A stretch of DNA of 64,000 bases from Paenibacillus sp. NFR01 (GCF_900111565.1 NZ_FOIK01000002.1:310001-374000); one strand, 5' to 3'. Positions 27,869 to 37,291 are shown, counted from the stretch's first letter. Notes: generated by a model not told the origin, from the sequence alone. Translations and numbers: made by a program.

Positions 27869-28410
27869 TCCGCCACTTCCTTATCCAGCCATGCTTCCTT
27901 CTTCAGCTTATACTGTAAAATCCGCTGCGGCCCGTGCAGACCCTCACGGCGGAGGCCGTTGTCGCGAAAGCCCGCTTTCAGGTACAGCCGGGCGGCTGCA
28001 GCATTTTTCACGTTGACGGCCAGTACGATTTCATCGGCGCCCGGAAAATGGACTTTGGCAAAATCCGGCAGCAAAGCCAGGGAACGGGTACCTGCGCCAT
28101 GGCTCTGCATTTTATAGTCGATCAGATAAGCCCTTAAAAGTACCGCGCGTGGATTCCCGGCAGCAAAATCGCGTACAGCTTCACCCACGTGCAGAATGAA
28201 AAATCCCGCCGCCACCCCGTCCTGCAGCACAACGACCGGCAGCTTCTGCGGATCGGCGATGGCGGCATCCAGCGTTTCGGCCGGCAGCGCGGTAAAGACG
28301 AGCTGCTCCGGAGGCAGATAGAAGTCCAACAGCGCCTCCCGGTATTTTTCCGTGAAAGCTTCCAGCCTGACCTTGCTGCTTATCCTTTCATCCCTAACGC
28401 CATGGTCCAT
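27865..28410 (-). CDS. GNAT-family N-acetyltransferase
   Basis: 181 aa. A short basic N-terminus leads to a GNAT core with LLRAYLIDYKMQSHGAGTRSLALLP (beta4-CoA loop; G-A-G-T) and LAVNVKNAAAARLYLKAGF. GGGAGGAGG precedes the ATG. Overlaps the downstream nucleotidyltransferase start by 4 bases; the joint substrate is unknown. Confidence 0.88.
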   Translation of the reverse strand: MDHGVRDERISSKVRLEAFTEKYREALLDFYLPPEQLVFTALPAETLDAAIADPQKLPVVVLQDGVAAGFFILHVGEAVRDFAAGNPRAVLLRAYLIDYKMQSHGAGTRSLALLPDFAKVHFPGADEIVLAVNVKNAAAARLYLKAGFRDNGLRREGLHGPQRILQYKLKKEAWLDKEVAE

Positions 28411-28496
28411 GGTCGTCCTCCTCCCCGCTCCCTCTCAACACACAAATCGTCAGAGAAAGTTTCATTCAACCGGTGCTCGCGGAAATGATCGCCCGT

Positions 28497-30494
28497 TTAC
28501 CCGAGCGGCAGCGAGAGAAACCGCGCCTTTTCCGTCTCGTCCTGCTGATACAGCACCACCAGCAGCGTACCGCCGGTGCGAGCCGTCTGCTGCGCCTTAT
28601 GGCCGGAGACAGCTGCGCTGACTGCCGGAACGTTTTCTTGCACGGATGCCGAGATTTCGGTCGAAGCCGGCGCTTTTACAGCTACAGCAATATTGGCCTT
28701 CTGCTCTTCCGCCGATTCCGGTGCTTCCGTCGTCCCGGCCTTACCCGTACCATCCTCTGCTGTCTGGGCAGCTTCGGCCACATCATTTTCTCCCGGCAAC
28801 TCATGAAGTACAGCATCCGCCCGCAGCCCGGAAATCGACGCCAGCACCGAATCCAGATCAAACGGCAGCGCTTCGAGCACCGCGATTTTTTGCAGCTCCC
28901 GTTCGTTTACGTTGCCCTGCGCCACTCTGACCGGATATCGCTCCGGATTGGCCGCAATCTCTTTGAGATATTTGGACCAGTCGGACTTGTCCATCCGTTC
29001 CTCCCACCAGATTTTGCGCGGCTTATATTTATGTCCGAGGAAATAATCCAGCTTCATCAGTCCGGTCACGATGTCCATGGACGGCGTATCCCGGTCCGTT
29101 AGAAAGGCCAGCAATCGGGTAAACAGATCCTCGAGCTGATGCCCGATTTTTTGCCAGCCGCGCGCTTCCCAATAATCGCCGAACTCCTGGAAAAAATCGA
29201 ACGGGGAGTCGAACACGTGGCGGATGAGATATTTCATCGTGTGATCCAGCCGGTGGCTGTTCCAGTATTTCTCCAGCACGTCCTCCAGCCGCTTCAGCCG
29301 GATGATGTCTTTAAAAGACAGCTTATGGCTGCTCAAAATCTCATACGGCGCATGCTCCATGTAGACGTAGTCGTATTTGGCCGCCTGGGCGCGCAGGCCG
29401 GTGCCGCGCAGCATTTTGAGAAAACCGAGCTGCAGCTCCTCCGGCTCCATCACGAACACGTCGTTGAACGTTTTGCGGAAGGTCGCATAATCCTCCATCG
29501 GCAGGCCCGCGATCAAATCGAGATGCTGGTCGATGTTGCCGCTCGCTTTAATCTTCATGACTGTGCGCGACAGCTTGGCGAAATTTTGCCGCCGCTTCAC
29601 CAGCTCGTTCGTCTCGTCGTTCGTCGACTGCACCCCGATCTCGAACCGGAAGATGCCGGGAGGAGCATTAGTCGCCAAAAAATCAAGCACCTCGGGACGC
29701 ATAATATCCGCCGTTATTTCAAACTGGAACACGCAGCCCTGGTGGTTGTCGATCAGGAACTGGAACATCTCCATCGCGTAATTGCGGTTGATGTTGAAGG
29801 TACGGTCGAGGAACTTGATCACTTTCGCGCCGTTCTCGATCAGGTACAGCAAATCGGACTTCACCCGCTCGATATCGTAATACCGCACGCCCACCTCGAT
29901 GCTGGACAAGCAGAACTGGCAGTTGAACGGGCAGCCCCGGCTGGTCTCGAAATAGACGATCCGCTTGCTGAGATCCGGGAGGTCATCCGGAAATCGGTGC
30001 GGCGTCGGCAAAGTGTTCAGATCGCTTTTCGGCCGCGGCGGGTTCATGACGGCTTCGCCTTCTTTGGTACGGTAGGCCGCGCCGAACACAAAATGGAACC
30101 GGCGTTCATCCCGCAGCTCCTGCAGCAGATGGTGGAAGGTCTCTTCTCCGTCGCCATTAACGATAAAATCCACCCCCGGCACGCGGTTCATCCAGTACAG
30201 CGGCTCATAGCTTACCTCCGGACCGCCCAGCACGATCGTTACCTCGGGCATTACCTGCTTGAGGATGCCGACCAGCTTGGCCGTCTCTTCGATGTTCCAG
30301 ATGTAGCAGGAGAAGCCGATGACATCGGGCTTTCGTTCAAACAGGTCGGACACGATGTTCATCACGGGATCTTTGATGGTGTATTCCGCCAGTTCGATAT
30401 CCGGAAACTCTTGCTGGCTGTAAGCCTTCAGCAGGCGAATGGCCAGCGAGGTGTGGATATATTTGGCGTTCAGTGTTGCCAGGACGATTCTCAT
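28497..30494 (-). CDS. B12-binding domain radical SAM protein (DUF4080)
   Basis: 665 aa. Residues 1-130 form a cobalamin-binding-like Rossmann domain (TLNAKYIHTSLAIRLL, VIGFSCYIWN). The radical SAM core has the SRGCPFNCQFCLS cluster (C-x3-C-x2-C) near 190. A DUF4080 domain follows. The last ~110 residues are an Ala/Glu-rich low-complexity tail (AEAAQTAEDGTGKAG...) not normal for the family core. The modified substrate is unknown. It precedes recQ's end by 17 bases in the same direction, so recQ and this gene may be co-transcribed. Confidence 0.9.
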   Translation of the reverse strand: MRIVLATLNAKYIHTSLAIRLLKAYSQQEFPDIELAEYTIKDPVMNIVSDLFERKPDVIGFSCYIWNIEETAKLVGILKQVMPEVTIVLGGPEVSYEPLYWMNRVPGVDFIVNGDGEETFHHLLQELRDERRFHFVFGAAYRTKEGEAVMNPPRPKSDLNTLPTPHRFPDDLPDLSKRIVYFETSRGCPFNCQFCLSSIEVGVRYYDIERVKSDLLYLIENGAKVIKFLDRTFNINRNYAMEMFQFLIDNHQGCVFQFEITADIMRPEVLDFLATNAPPGIFRFEIGVQSTNDETNELVKRRQNFAKLSRTVMKIKASGNIDQHLDLIAGLPMEDYATFRKTFNDVFVMEPEELQLGFLKMLRGTGLRAQAAKYDYVYMEHAPYEILSSHKLSFKDIIRLKRLEDVLEKYWNSHRLDHTMKYLIRHVFDSPFDFFQEFGDYWEARGWQKIGHQLEDLFTRLLAFLTDRDTPSMDIVTGLMKLDYFLGHKYKPRKIWWEERMDKSDWSKYLKEIAANPERYPVRVAQGNVNERELQKIAVLEALPFDLDSVLASISGLRADAVLHELPGENDVAEAAQTAEDGTGKAGTTEAPESAEEQKANIAVAVKAPASTEISASVQENVPAVSAAVSGHKAQQTARTGGTLLVVLYQQDETEKARFLSLPLG

Positions 30495-30511
30495 GTCTTG
30501 TTCAACCTTCT

Positions 30512-32344
30512 TTACAGTTCATTTTGGAAAAAGTTGAGGAACGGCTTGCCGTATTTGCGGTATTTGACTTCCCCGACGCCTTTGATATTCAGCATTTCAT
30601 TTTCCGTCTGCGGGCAAACCACGCTCATCTCGCGCAGCGTCGCATCATTGAAAATCACGTAGGACGGCACATGCTCGCGTCCCGCCAGTTCGCGGCGGAT
30701 CAGACGCAGCTGCTCGAACACCGTCTCGTTGACCGCCGACGGGGAGTCGTCGCGGTAACGGCGGCTGCGACCGGAAGAAGCGCCGCTGGTTACGGTAGGC
30801 CGGGCCACGCGCTGCTCCACCGCGCGCTGCCCGCGCAGCACCTCGGCGGCCAGCGGCTGCAGCCGCACGACCGGATACTGGCCTTCGGACAAGGCCAGAT
30901 AGCCCTCCGAGATCAGCACGTTGATGATCTCGGTGATTTCCTTTTCGGTGCGGGACGACATCGCGCCATGGGTGGGCAGACGGTCGAAGCCGTACTGCAC
31001 CACCTTTTGGTTGCGCGAGCCCTTCAGCACCGAGGCTACGAGCGCGACGCCGAACCGTTCGCGCATGCGGTGGATGCAGGAGAAGATCTTCTGCGCATCC
31101 ACGGTCATGTCCACCAGCTCCCGCTCATCGGTGCAGGAGCTGCAGATGCCGCAGTCCTTCGCCCCGTGCGTCTCGCCGAAATACTCCAGCTGCGCGGTGC
31201 GCAGGCAGCGCGTCGTGTAGCAATAGTCGATCATCTGCTGCAGCTTGCGATATTCGTTCGCTTTGCGGTCCGAATCCTGCGGATTCTGCTCGATCAGGAA
31301 CTTCTGCGTCATGATGTCCTGCGCGCTGAACAGCAGGATGCATTCGCTCGGCTCGCCGTCGCGTCCGGCGCGGCCCGCCTCCTGCACGTATGCCTCCATG
31401 TTCTTCGGCATGTTGTAGTGAATGACATACCGCACGTTCGACTTGTCGATGCCCATGCCGAACGCGTTCGTCGCCACGATGACGCGGATATCGTCGTACA
31501 GGAACGCCTCCTGGCTGTCGGCCCGTTCCTGGTCGCTCATGCCGGCATGATACCGCCCGGCGGCGATGCCTGCGCCCAGCAGCCGCTGGTACAGGTCGTC
31601 CACCTCTTTTCGGGTGGCCGCATAAATGATGCCCGGCTGATGCGTGTGCCGGGCCGTGTAGTCGAGCACGAACTCGCGTTTGTTCTCGCCGCGCAGCACC
31701 GACATGGCCAGGTTATCCCGGCCGAGTCCGGTGACGAACACCTCCGGCTGGCGCAGGCGCAGCAGCCGGAGCATGTCCTCCATGACCTCCGGCGTCGCCG
31801 TAGCTGTAAAGCCCGCCAGAATCGGCCGCCGGGGCAGCGATTCTACGAACGGCGCCACCGCCAGGTAGCTGGTGCGGAAGTCATGGCCCCACTGCGACAC
31901 GCAGTGGGCTTCGTCCACGGCAACGCAGGAGATGTCCATTGCGGCCATCTCCTCGCGGAACCAGTCCAGCTCCAGCCGCTCCGGCGCGACGTAGAGCAGC
32001 TTGAGGTCGCCGCGGCGGGCGGCGCGCAGCCGCTCGTTCGCTTCTTTGCCGCTCAGCGTACTGTTAATGTACGCGGCGGCAATGCCCGCAGTGGTGAGCG
32101 CGTCGACCTGATCCTTCATCAGGGAGATCAGCGGCGACACCACCAGCGTCAGGCCCGGCATCAGGAGCGCCGGCACCTGATAGCAGATCGATTTGCCGCC
32201 CCCGGTCGGCATAATGCCGAGGGTGTCGCGGCCGTCCAGCAGGCTGTGGACGATTTTTTTCTGGCCTTCCCGGAAATCGGGGTAGCCATAATATTTTTGC
32301 AGCATTTCCTGCGCTTGTTCCATCGTTGGGGCTTGCTTGTTCAT
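30512..32344 (-). CDS. recQ: ATP-dependent DNA helicase RecQ
   Basis: 610 aa. Superfamily 2 helicase that unwinds DNA 3'-5' in recombination and repair. Motif 0 FREGQ, Walker A TGGGKS, DEAH box (AVDEAHC), motif VI QEAGRAGRDG, the four-cysteine RQC zinc site (CRTAQLEYFGE...CGICSSC) and a C-terminal HRDC domain (LRLIRRELAGREHVPSYVIF). ATG 32344 lies 11 bases after AAGGAG; the ATG at 32353 is too close to it. Confidence 0.96.
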   Translation of the reverse strand: MNKQAPTMEQAQEMLQKYYGYPDFREGQKKIVHSLLDGRDTLGIMPTGGGKSICYQVPALLMPGLTLVVSPLISLMKDQVDALTTAGIAAAYINSTLSGKEANERLRAARRGDLKLLYVAPERLELDWFREEMAAMDISCVAVDEAHCVSQWGHDFRTSYLAVAPFVESLPRRPILAGFTATATPEVMEDMLRLLRLRQPEVFVTGLGRDNLAMSVLRGENKREFVLDYTARHTHQPGIIYAATRKEVDDLYQRLLGAGIAAGRYHAGMSDQERADSQEAFLYDDIRVIVATNAFGMGIDKSNVRYVIHYNMPKNMEAYVQEAGRAGRDGEPSECILLFSAQDIMTQKFLIEQNPQDSDRKANEYRKLQQMIDYCYTTRCLRTAQLEYFGETHGAKDCGICSSCTDERELVDMTVDAQKIFSCIHRMRERFGVALVASVLKGSRNQKVVQYGFDRLPTHGAMSSRTEKEITEIINVLISEGYLALSEGQYPVVRLQPLAAEVLRGQRAVEQRVARPTVTSGASSGRSRRYRDDSPSAVNETVFEQLRLIRRELAGREHVPSYVIFNDATLREMSVVCPQTENEMLNIKGVGEVKYRKYGKPFLNFFQNEL

Positions 32345-32518
32345 AACGGTCATAACTCCTTAAAGCTTGGTCTCTTTAGTTTACCGGGCAATGGAATAAT
32401 GAGCAACCGCCTGGAAGATGGCTTGGTAACGAAGACAGGATAATTTTGTAAAATAATCAGCCGGGCTTACCGGCAGTTTTCCGTTGCTGCACGCCCATCG
32501 GCCTATCCCCTTGCTGCC

Positions 32519-32703
32519 CTAACGGACACCAGCGCCGCTATTTGCTGGGAAATGCGTCATTTCCCGGCCTAACGGACCTGAGAGCCGTTATTTGGGGTTT
32601 TTAGTGTGTTTTAGGGCAAGTTGGGAGGCAATAGCGGCGCTCAGGTCCGTTAGTTTGCGAAAAAGGCATATTTCTGCGAAATAGCGGCGCTCAGGTCCGT
32701 TAG
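32519..32703. repeat. Four-armed palindromic intergenic element, copy B
   Basis: 185 bp. Forward arms begin at 32519 and 32569; inverted arms end at 32653 and 32703. The first spacer contains a perfect hairpin, GGGAAATG-CGT-CATTTCCC. It lies between the divergent recQ and rluA-type genes. Confidence 0.92.
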
Positions 32704-32750
32704 CAGCTCCTCGGGGCGGCGGTAAGTGGTTAGCAATGGCAGAAGTGGGG

Positions 32751-32858
32751 CGAGTAGTTGAGCGAGTAGTTGAGCGAGTAGTTGAGCTAGCAGTTGAACT
32801 AGCAGTTGAGCTAGCAATTGAGCTAGCAGTTGAGCTAGCAGTTGAACTAGCAGTTGAA
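32751..32858. repeat. Nine tandem 12-bp repeats
   Basis: Three units of CGAGTAGTTGAG are followed by six of CTAGCAGTTGAR (one with AATTGAG). On the minus strand they would read as STASSTASS in an open frame lacking a ribosome site, so they are treated as non-coding. The later unit contains the palindrome CTAG or GCTAGC. Confidence 0.9.
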
Positions 32859-33078
32859 TAGTGAGTTACCAGCATGTGGCTGGCGAGCGACCCTCAAATG
32901 CCCTACAGTATAGGCCGCCAGAGATAACCGGCAGGCTGCCCCACCTATCCTGTACCTAAGCAGCGGATAGCCTCCCATTACTCCCTTAAGGCAGCAACCC
33001 TCTCCCCTGATTCGTAGCATTTCGCCCATGCCCATGGTATATTGAAATGTACAATCCAAAGGGACGGAGAATGACTCC
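32859..33078. other. Leader region of the RluA-type gene
   Basis: No gene is seen. GGTATATTGAAATGTACAATCC near 33036-33057 contains a TACAAT -10-like box about 25 bases before the start region; a matching -35 is not obvious. Confidence 0.35.
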
Positions 33079-34170
33079 ATGAATACAAGACGACCATCGC
33101 AAGACAAATCGAGCCGCAGCCCGCGGCAAGCGAATGCCGCAGGAAAACGGAGCGGCGCAGAGCGCAAACAAGGCGCATTATCCGGTAAAGGCAGCGGGAA
33201 AAATGCAGCGGGCAGCAAGCTGCAGCGCGGACGCGGACCCGGCGCCAAACCACAACGCGGAGCCGCAACTGACGCCAAAACCTTAGCGCCGCTTCGCAGC
33301 TTCCAGGTGGCCGAGCCCGCCGAACTGCTGCCTTTTCTGCTGGAGCATATGACCGGAAAAGGCCGCAATGCCGTGAAGGCCATCCTTACCCGCGGCCAGG
33401 TTACGGTGAACGGCCAGCCGCTGACGCGCCACAACTACCCGCTCAAGGCGGGCGACAACGTTGCCGTCAACCTGGAAAAGCCCGCAGAAGTCAAACCGCT
33501 TACCCTGCTGACCATCCTCTACGAAGACAATGACATAATCGTCATTGAAAAAGAGGCCGGGCTGCTCTCCATCTCCACCGGCGACGAAACGGAACTGACC
33601 GCCTACCGCCAGCTGATGGATTACGTGCGGATCGCCAATCCAAAAAACCGGATTTTTGTCGTCCACCGGCTGGACCGCGACACCTCAGGTGTCATGATGT
33701 TCGCGAAAAGCGAAAAAATCCAGCAGGCGCTGCAGGACAACTGGAAGGAAGCCGTCAAGGAGCGCGCCTATGTCGCGTTGGTCGAAGGCGCTGTGAAAAA
33801 GCCCGAGGGCACGATCAGCTCGTGGCTTAAAGAAACGTCGACGCTGAAAATGTACTCCAGTCCGCATGAAGGCGACGGCCAGCATGCCGTGACGCATTAT
33901 AAGCTGATTCAAGGAAACCGGCATTTTTCGCTGCTGGACGTGCATCTGGAGACCGGACGCAAAAATCAGATCCGCGTGCACCTGTCCGATATCGGCCACC
34001 CGATCGCCGGCGACAAGAAATACGGCGCAGAAACCAAAGCCGTGGGACGGCTGGGCCTTCACGCCCGGATCCTGTCGTTCACGCATCCGACAACGGGTGA
34101 GCTGTTGACCTTTGAGAGCGATATTCCGAAAACTTTCCTGAAATATACGGCGCCTGCACCGACCCATTGA
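33079..34170 (+). CDS. RluA-family pseudouridine synthase
   Basis: 363 aa. The first ~75 residues are a basic, low-complexity Ser/Lys/Arg/Gly extension probably binding RNA. An S4-like domain follows (LLPFLLEHMTGKGRNAVKAILTRGQVTVNG). The catalytic domain has the motif II VVHRLDRDTSGVMMFAK with catalytic Asp, and GRKNQIRVHLSDIGHPIAGDKKYG. It isomerises uridines in rRNA or tRNA; target not predicted. Long basic N-terminus is unusual. Confidence 0.93.
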   Translation: MNTRRPSQDKSSRSPRQANAAGKRSGAERKQGALSGKGSGKNAAGSKLQRGRGPGAKPQRGAATDAKTLAPLRSFQVAEPAELLPFLLEHMTGKGRNAVKAILTRGQVTVNGQPLTRHNYPLKAGDNVAVNLEKPAEVKPLTLLTILYEDNDIIVIEKEAGLLSISTGDETELTAYRQLMDYVRIANPKNRIFVVHRLDRDTSGVMMFAKSEKIQQALQDNWKEAVKERAYVALVEGAVKKPEGTISSWLKETSTLKMYSSPHEGDGQHAVTHYKLIQGNRHFSLLDVHLETGRKNQIRVHLSDIGHPIAGDKKYGAETKAVGRLGLHARILSFTHPTTGELLTFESDIPKTFLKYTAPAPTH

Positions 34171-34373
34171 TCCCTTGCGCAGGTGTTTTTGCCTCGAGGC
34201 AGCCTTGGGGACCTTTTCAGAGGCTCGGATGCAATACAGGTTCAATGGCCAACACACTTCCGCCAAAGAAAGGAGCGCGATAACCATGGAGTATGCCAAT
34301 AGGTTCATCGCCGGATAAGGCGGTTCATCGAAAAATGTGCCGCCTCCTATTTTAGAGCGCGGAGGAATGGATC
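34171..34373. other. Short intergenic region with a possible 10-codon ORF
   Basis: AAAGGAG precedes ATG at 34286, giving MEYANRFIAG and a stop, just ahead of a weak GGCGG/CCGCC hairpin (34320-34346). This could be a leader peptide for the GNAT gene, but there is no supporting evidence beyond arrangement. Confidence 0.25.
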
Positions 34374-34793
34374 ATGACAGAATTAATGAACTTGGAGATT
34401 GTTGAACGGCTCCCATCGGTAGAGGAGCATCTCATGCTGTGGACATCCGTCGGCTGGGGCGAAGTGAACACGAAGATGACGGCGGCCTCGCTGGCCGGTT
34501 CCGTCTACGGGCTGACCGTCCGGCACGAGGGGCAGACCATCGGCATGGGCCGGATCGTCGGCGACGGCCACATGTACTTTTACATCCAGGATATCGCGGT
34601 CTTACCGGAGTATCAGGGGCAAGGCATCGGCCAAATGATCGTTGAAGCGCTGCTCGGCTACATTCAGAGTCACAGTGAATCCGGCGCTTTCGTCGGCCTG
34701 TTCGCTTCGCACGGCAACGATACGTTCTACGAGCGGTACGGCTTCCGCAATCATGCGCCGGGCATGACCGGCATGTTCAAGGTCGTGGAGTAA
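34374..34793 (+). CDS. GNAT-family N-acetyltransferase
   Basis: 139 aa, compact GNAT. YIQDIAVLPEYQGQGIGQMIVEALL is a full acetyl-CoA motif (Q-x-x-G-I-G), and the protein ends with FYERYGFRNHAPGMTGMFKVVE, typical of the YhbS/'GNAT domain' proteins. Start follows GGAGGAATGGATC. A bidirectional terminator follows at once. Confidence 0.92.
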   Translation: MTELMNLEIVERLPSVEEHLMLWTSVGWGEVNTKMTAASLAGSVYGLTVRHEGQTIGMGRIVGDGHMYFYIQDIAVLPEYQGQGIGQMIVEALLGYIQSHSESGAFVGLFASHGNDTFYERYGFRNHAPGMTGMFKVVE

Positions 34794-34800
34794 TCGAAGA

Positions 34801-34855
34801 AAAATAACGGCATCTCTGCACCAAGCTTAATCGCTGGCGCGGAGATGCCGTTTTG
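34801..34855. terminator. Bidirectional terminator
   Basis: AACGGCATCTCTGC and GCGGAGATGCCGTT with A- and T-runs outside, between the convergent GNAT (+) and threonine synthase (-) genes. Confidence 0.85.
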
Positions 34856-34859
34856 CGAG

Positions 34860-36068
34860 TTACCCGATGAACTCGCCGATTTGAAGCAGCGGCGGGTTCA
34901 CCTGCACCGTATCGGGATATTTGATGCCGGCGCCGGTATTCAGCACCACAACCTTCTCCCCGGCCGCGATCCAGCCGCTTGCGGCCAGCTTGCGCGCCGC
35001 AGCAAAGGCCGCCGCGCCTTCCGGGCAGATAAACGCCCCTTCGAGCCGGGCGATCCGCGCCTGTTCGGCGCTCATTTCGGCGTCGGACACCGCCACCGCC
35101 GCCCCTTCGGTCTCGTACACCGCCTGGAGTACGAGAAAATCCCCGAGTGCCTTCGGCACATTGATGCCGAAGGCCAGCGTCTCGGAGTTCGGCCAGAACT
35201 CCGATTGCGCCTGCCGCTGCTCCCAGGCCTTGACGATCGGGGCGCAGCCCTCCGCCTGAACGGCCACCAGCCGCGGCAGCTTGCCCTGCACCCAGCCAAG
35301 CGCCTGGAGCTCCAGCAGCGCTTTATGGATGCCGATCAGCCCGACGCCGCCGCCGGTCGGATATAGAATAACATCCGGCAGCTCCCAGCCGAGCTGCTCG
35401 GCGATCTCAAGGCCCATCGTCTTTTTGCCTTCAATGCGGTACGGCTCCTTCAGCGTGGAAGCGTCGAACAGCCCTTTGTCGGCGACTTCCCTGGCGACGA
35501 TCTTTCCGGCATCGCTGATCAGGCCGTTCACAAGATACAGCCGCGCGCCGGACAAGGCGACTTCGCTGCGGGTAATGACCGGTGCATCCTGCGGCATGAC
35601 AATGGTTGCTTCAATCCCCGCGCGTGCAGCATACAGCGCCCACGCCGCACCGGCATTGCCGTTGGTCGGCATGGCGAGCCCGGTGACGCCGAGCTCCTTC
35701 GCTTTGGACACGCCGACCGCCGCGCCGCGCGCCTTGAAGCTGCCGCTCGGCACGAGGCTTTCATCTTTCATCAGCAGCGAGGTAATTCCGTACTCCGCCC
35801 CGAGGCGGGGCAACGCAAGGAGGGGCGTCATGCCTTCGCCAAGCGTCACGACATTCGCCTCATCCGTGATCGGCAGCAGCTCGTGATACCGCCACAGATC
35901 GGGCTTGCGCGAGAGCAGCATTTTTTTATCCAGAACATTCTTTAGTTCGTCCAGCTTGTAGCGCACCAAAAGCGGCGAGCCGCAGGCGCAGAGCTGCCGG
36001 ACTTCGTCCGCCGGGTAGGTCTCCCCGCATTTCGGACATTCCAGATGAGAAAGATAACTATAATTCAT
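34860..36068 (-). CDS. thrC: Threonine synthase
   Basis: PLP enzyme forming threonine from O-phosphohomoserine. 402 aa from ATG 36068, seven bases after AAGGA; the longer upstream frame has none. The N-terminus has a zinc-ribbon-like CPKCGETYPADEVRQLCACG, seen in one class of threonine synthases. PLP lysine is in PSGSFKARGAAVG, glycine loop in YPTGGGVGLIG. Not beside hom or thrB, so a catabolic or paralogous role cannot be excluded. Confidence 0.88.
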   Translation of the reverse strand: MNYSYLSHLECPKCGETYPADEVRQLCACGSPLLVRYKLDELKNVLDKKMLLSRKPDLWRYHELLPITDEANVVTLGEGMTPLLALPRLGAEYGITSLLMKDESLVPSGSFKARGAAVGVSKAKELGVTGLAMPTNGNAGAAWALYAARAGIEATIVMPQDAPVITRSEVALSGARLYLVNGLISDAGKIVAREVADKGLFDASTLKEPYRIEGKKTMGLEIAEQLGWELPDVILYPTGGGVGLIGIHKALLELQALGWVQGKLPRLVAVQAEGCAPIVKAWEQRQAQSEFWPNSETLAFGINVPKALGDFLVLQAVYETEGAAVAVSDAEMSAEQARIARLEGAFICPEGAAAFAAARKLAASGWIAAGEKVVVLNTGAGIKYPDTVQVNPPLLQIGEFIG

Positions 36069-36168
36069 GTCCATTTCCTTCTTCCTATTAAATGCATATC
36101 CTATAGAATAAATCAGAATTAACAACCGCGCAAACCGTTGCGGATTCTTCGGCGTGGACCGAAACCTT

Positions 36169-36196
36169 TTGACCCGGCGGAACGTCATGATACAAT
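36169..36196 (+). promoter_or_regulatory. Promoter of the 36.2-37.2 kb gene pair
   Basis: TTGACC (36169-36174), 16-base spacer, TACAAT (36191-36196). It overlaps earlier in-frame ATGs and so indicates that translation starts downstream. Confidence 0.65.
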
Positions 36197-36231
36197 ACAA
36201 AACAACATATACCTTACCTTCCGGGAGGCAA

Positions 36232-36771
36232 ATGCCTTTGTTCCATCCAACCGTATTCGACAATCTTAAAGTTTCCATCGAAAATCAGCTCTACGACTAC
36301 GATAATCTCGACGGCGCTTTGACCATCACAGGCCGCAGCGATTTACTCGATTTGGCGACCCTGTCCCGGGAATTCCGCCTGTCCTTCCGGCTTGCCGGGG
36401 AAGCCGCCGTCACGGCCGAACTGGTGCTCCGCTCTTCGCTGAAGGATCTAAGCGATGAAATACTGGCTCTGCCGGATACCTCCCCCGGCTGCAGCCTGCT
36501 GCTGCGTTTTGCAATGCTGACCTCGGGCGAGCCCGACGTATGCCGCGACATTGAACGAATCCTTGCCGGCATATGGGGCAAAGAGCTTGCTCCCGTACAG
36601 ACCTTAAGTTTTACGCATCCGCGCGGCAACGACGTTTATACGCATACCGCCGAAGTCGCGTTCAAGCGGCCGATTCATGAAGACCAGATGGAGGATTTGC
36701 CGGAACTGCTGGCCTGCCTGCTGCAAAGCACGGAACAACTCGAACAACTTCAGAACGCCGAAAAGGAGTGA
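36232..36771 (+). CDS. Uncharacterised protein
   Basis: 179 aa, MPLFHPTVFDNLKVSIENQLYDYDN..., rich in acidic and leucine residues, no membrane segment or known motif; resembles conserved Bacillales hypothetical proteins. GGGAGG is only three bases before the ATG, while the TTG at 36238 has nine-base spacing, so the real start may be TTG. Ends seven bases before the next gene with overlapping ribosome site; the two are coupled. Confidence 0.75.
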   Translation: MPLFHPTVFDNLKVSIENQLYDYDNLDGALTITGRSDLLDLATLSREFRLSFRLAGEAAVTAELVLRSSLKDLSDEILALPDTSPGCSLLLRFAMLTSGEPDVCRDIERILAGIWGKELAPVQTLSFTHPRGNDVYTHTAEVAFKRPIHEDQMEDLPELLACLLQSTEQLEQLQNAEKE

Positions 36772-36776
36772 ACGCG

Positions 36777-37166
36777 ATGCCATTTCTCCCCCCCGCCAAA
36801 AGCAACCGCTGGTTCACCTGGTTTCCCGCTTATGCGTTTGTGACCTGGCTGCCGCTGATGCTTCAGCGTTTTGTACTGAACGATGTGGACTTTAGCTTGA
36901 CTCTGGCCTTGCGGCTCGCCGTCTTTGCGCTTGCCGTCTCCGCCATCCTAAGCCTGTTCGGTTGGATCGGCGCCCGCTACGTCTGGCTGCTTGCCACGGC
37001 CGGCAATGTCATCGGCCTCGTCCTGCTATTCGTTTACGGCATGCGGGATATGGACGGCTGGGAGGATCTTGCCGGGCTGCTCACGTATTTCCTGTTTCTC
37101 GGGGGAGGTTTCGTCCTCGGCCTGATTATCGAAGGCATCGCAAGGCTGGTCCGGCGCCGAAACTAA
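36777..37166 (+). CDS. Small integral membrane protein
   Basis: 129 aa with four hydrophobic helices (FVTWLPLMLQRFVL, LRLAVFALAVSAILSLFG, VWLLATAGNVIGLVLLFVYG, LLTYFLFLGGGFVLGLIIEG) and a basic C-terminus. AAGGAG lies eight bases before ATG 36777. It follows the uncharacterised gene directly. Function unknown. Confidence 0.8.
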   Translation: MPFLPPAKSNRWFTWFPAYAFVTWLPLMLQRFVLNDVDFSLTLALRLAVFALAVSAILSLFGWIGARYVWLLATAGNVIGLVLLFVYGMRDMDGWEDLAGLLTYFLFLGGGFVLGLIIEGIARLVRRRN

Positions 37167-37184
37167 AGGCTTCTGTGCAAAATA

Positions 37185-37232
37185 AAACAAGCAGGACGCC
37201 AACATTTAACATGTTGGCGTCCTGCTTGTTTA
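37185..37232. terminator. Strong bidirectional terminator
   Basis: AAACAAGCAGGACGCCAACA and its perfect complement enclose TTTAACA. It separates convergent genes. Confidence 0.92.
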
Positions 37233-37291
37233 AGTTACCGCTATTGTCCCCCCGAAATTACGGATGTAAAGGGGACCGCTTTAAAATAAAT

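Noticed and set aside
28352..30662. Long plus-strand ORFs opposite the B12-radical SAM and recQ genes (up to 656 aa)
   Set aside because: Complementary-strand shadows of well-supported genes with Ala/His/Arg-rich compositions typical of antisense frames.
32588..32875. 95-aa minus ORF with STAS repeats
   Set aside because: Arises from the 12-bp tandem repeat; no ribosome site or homology.
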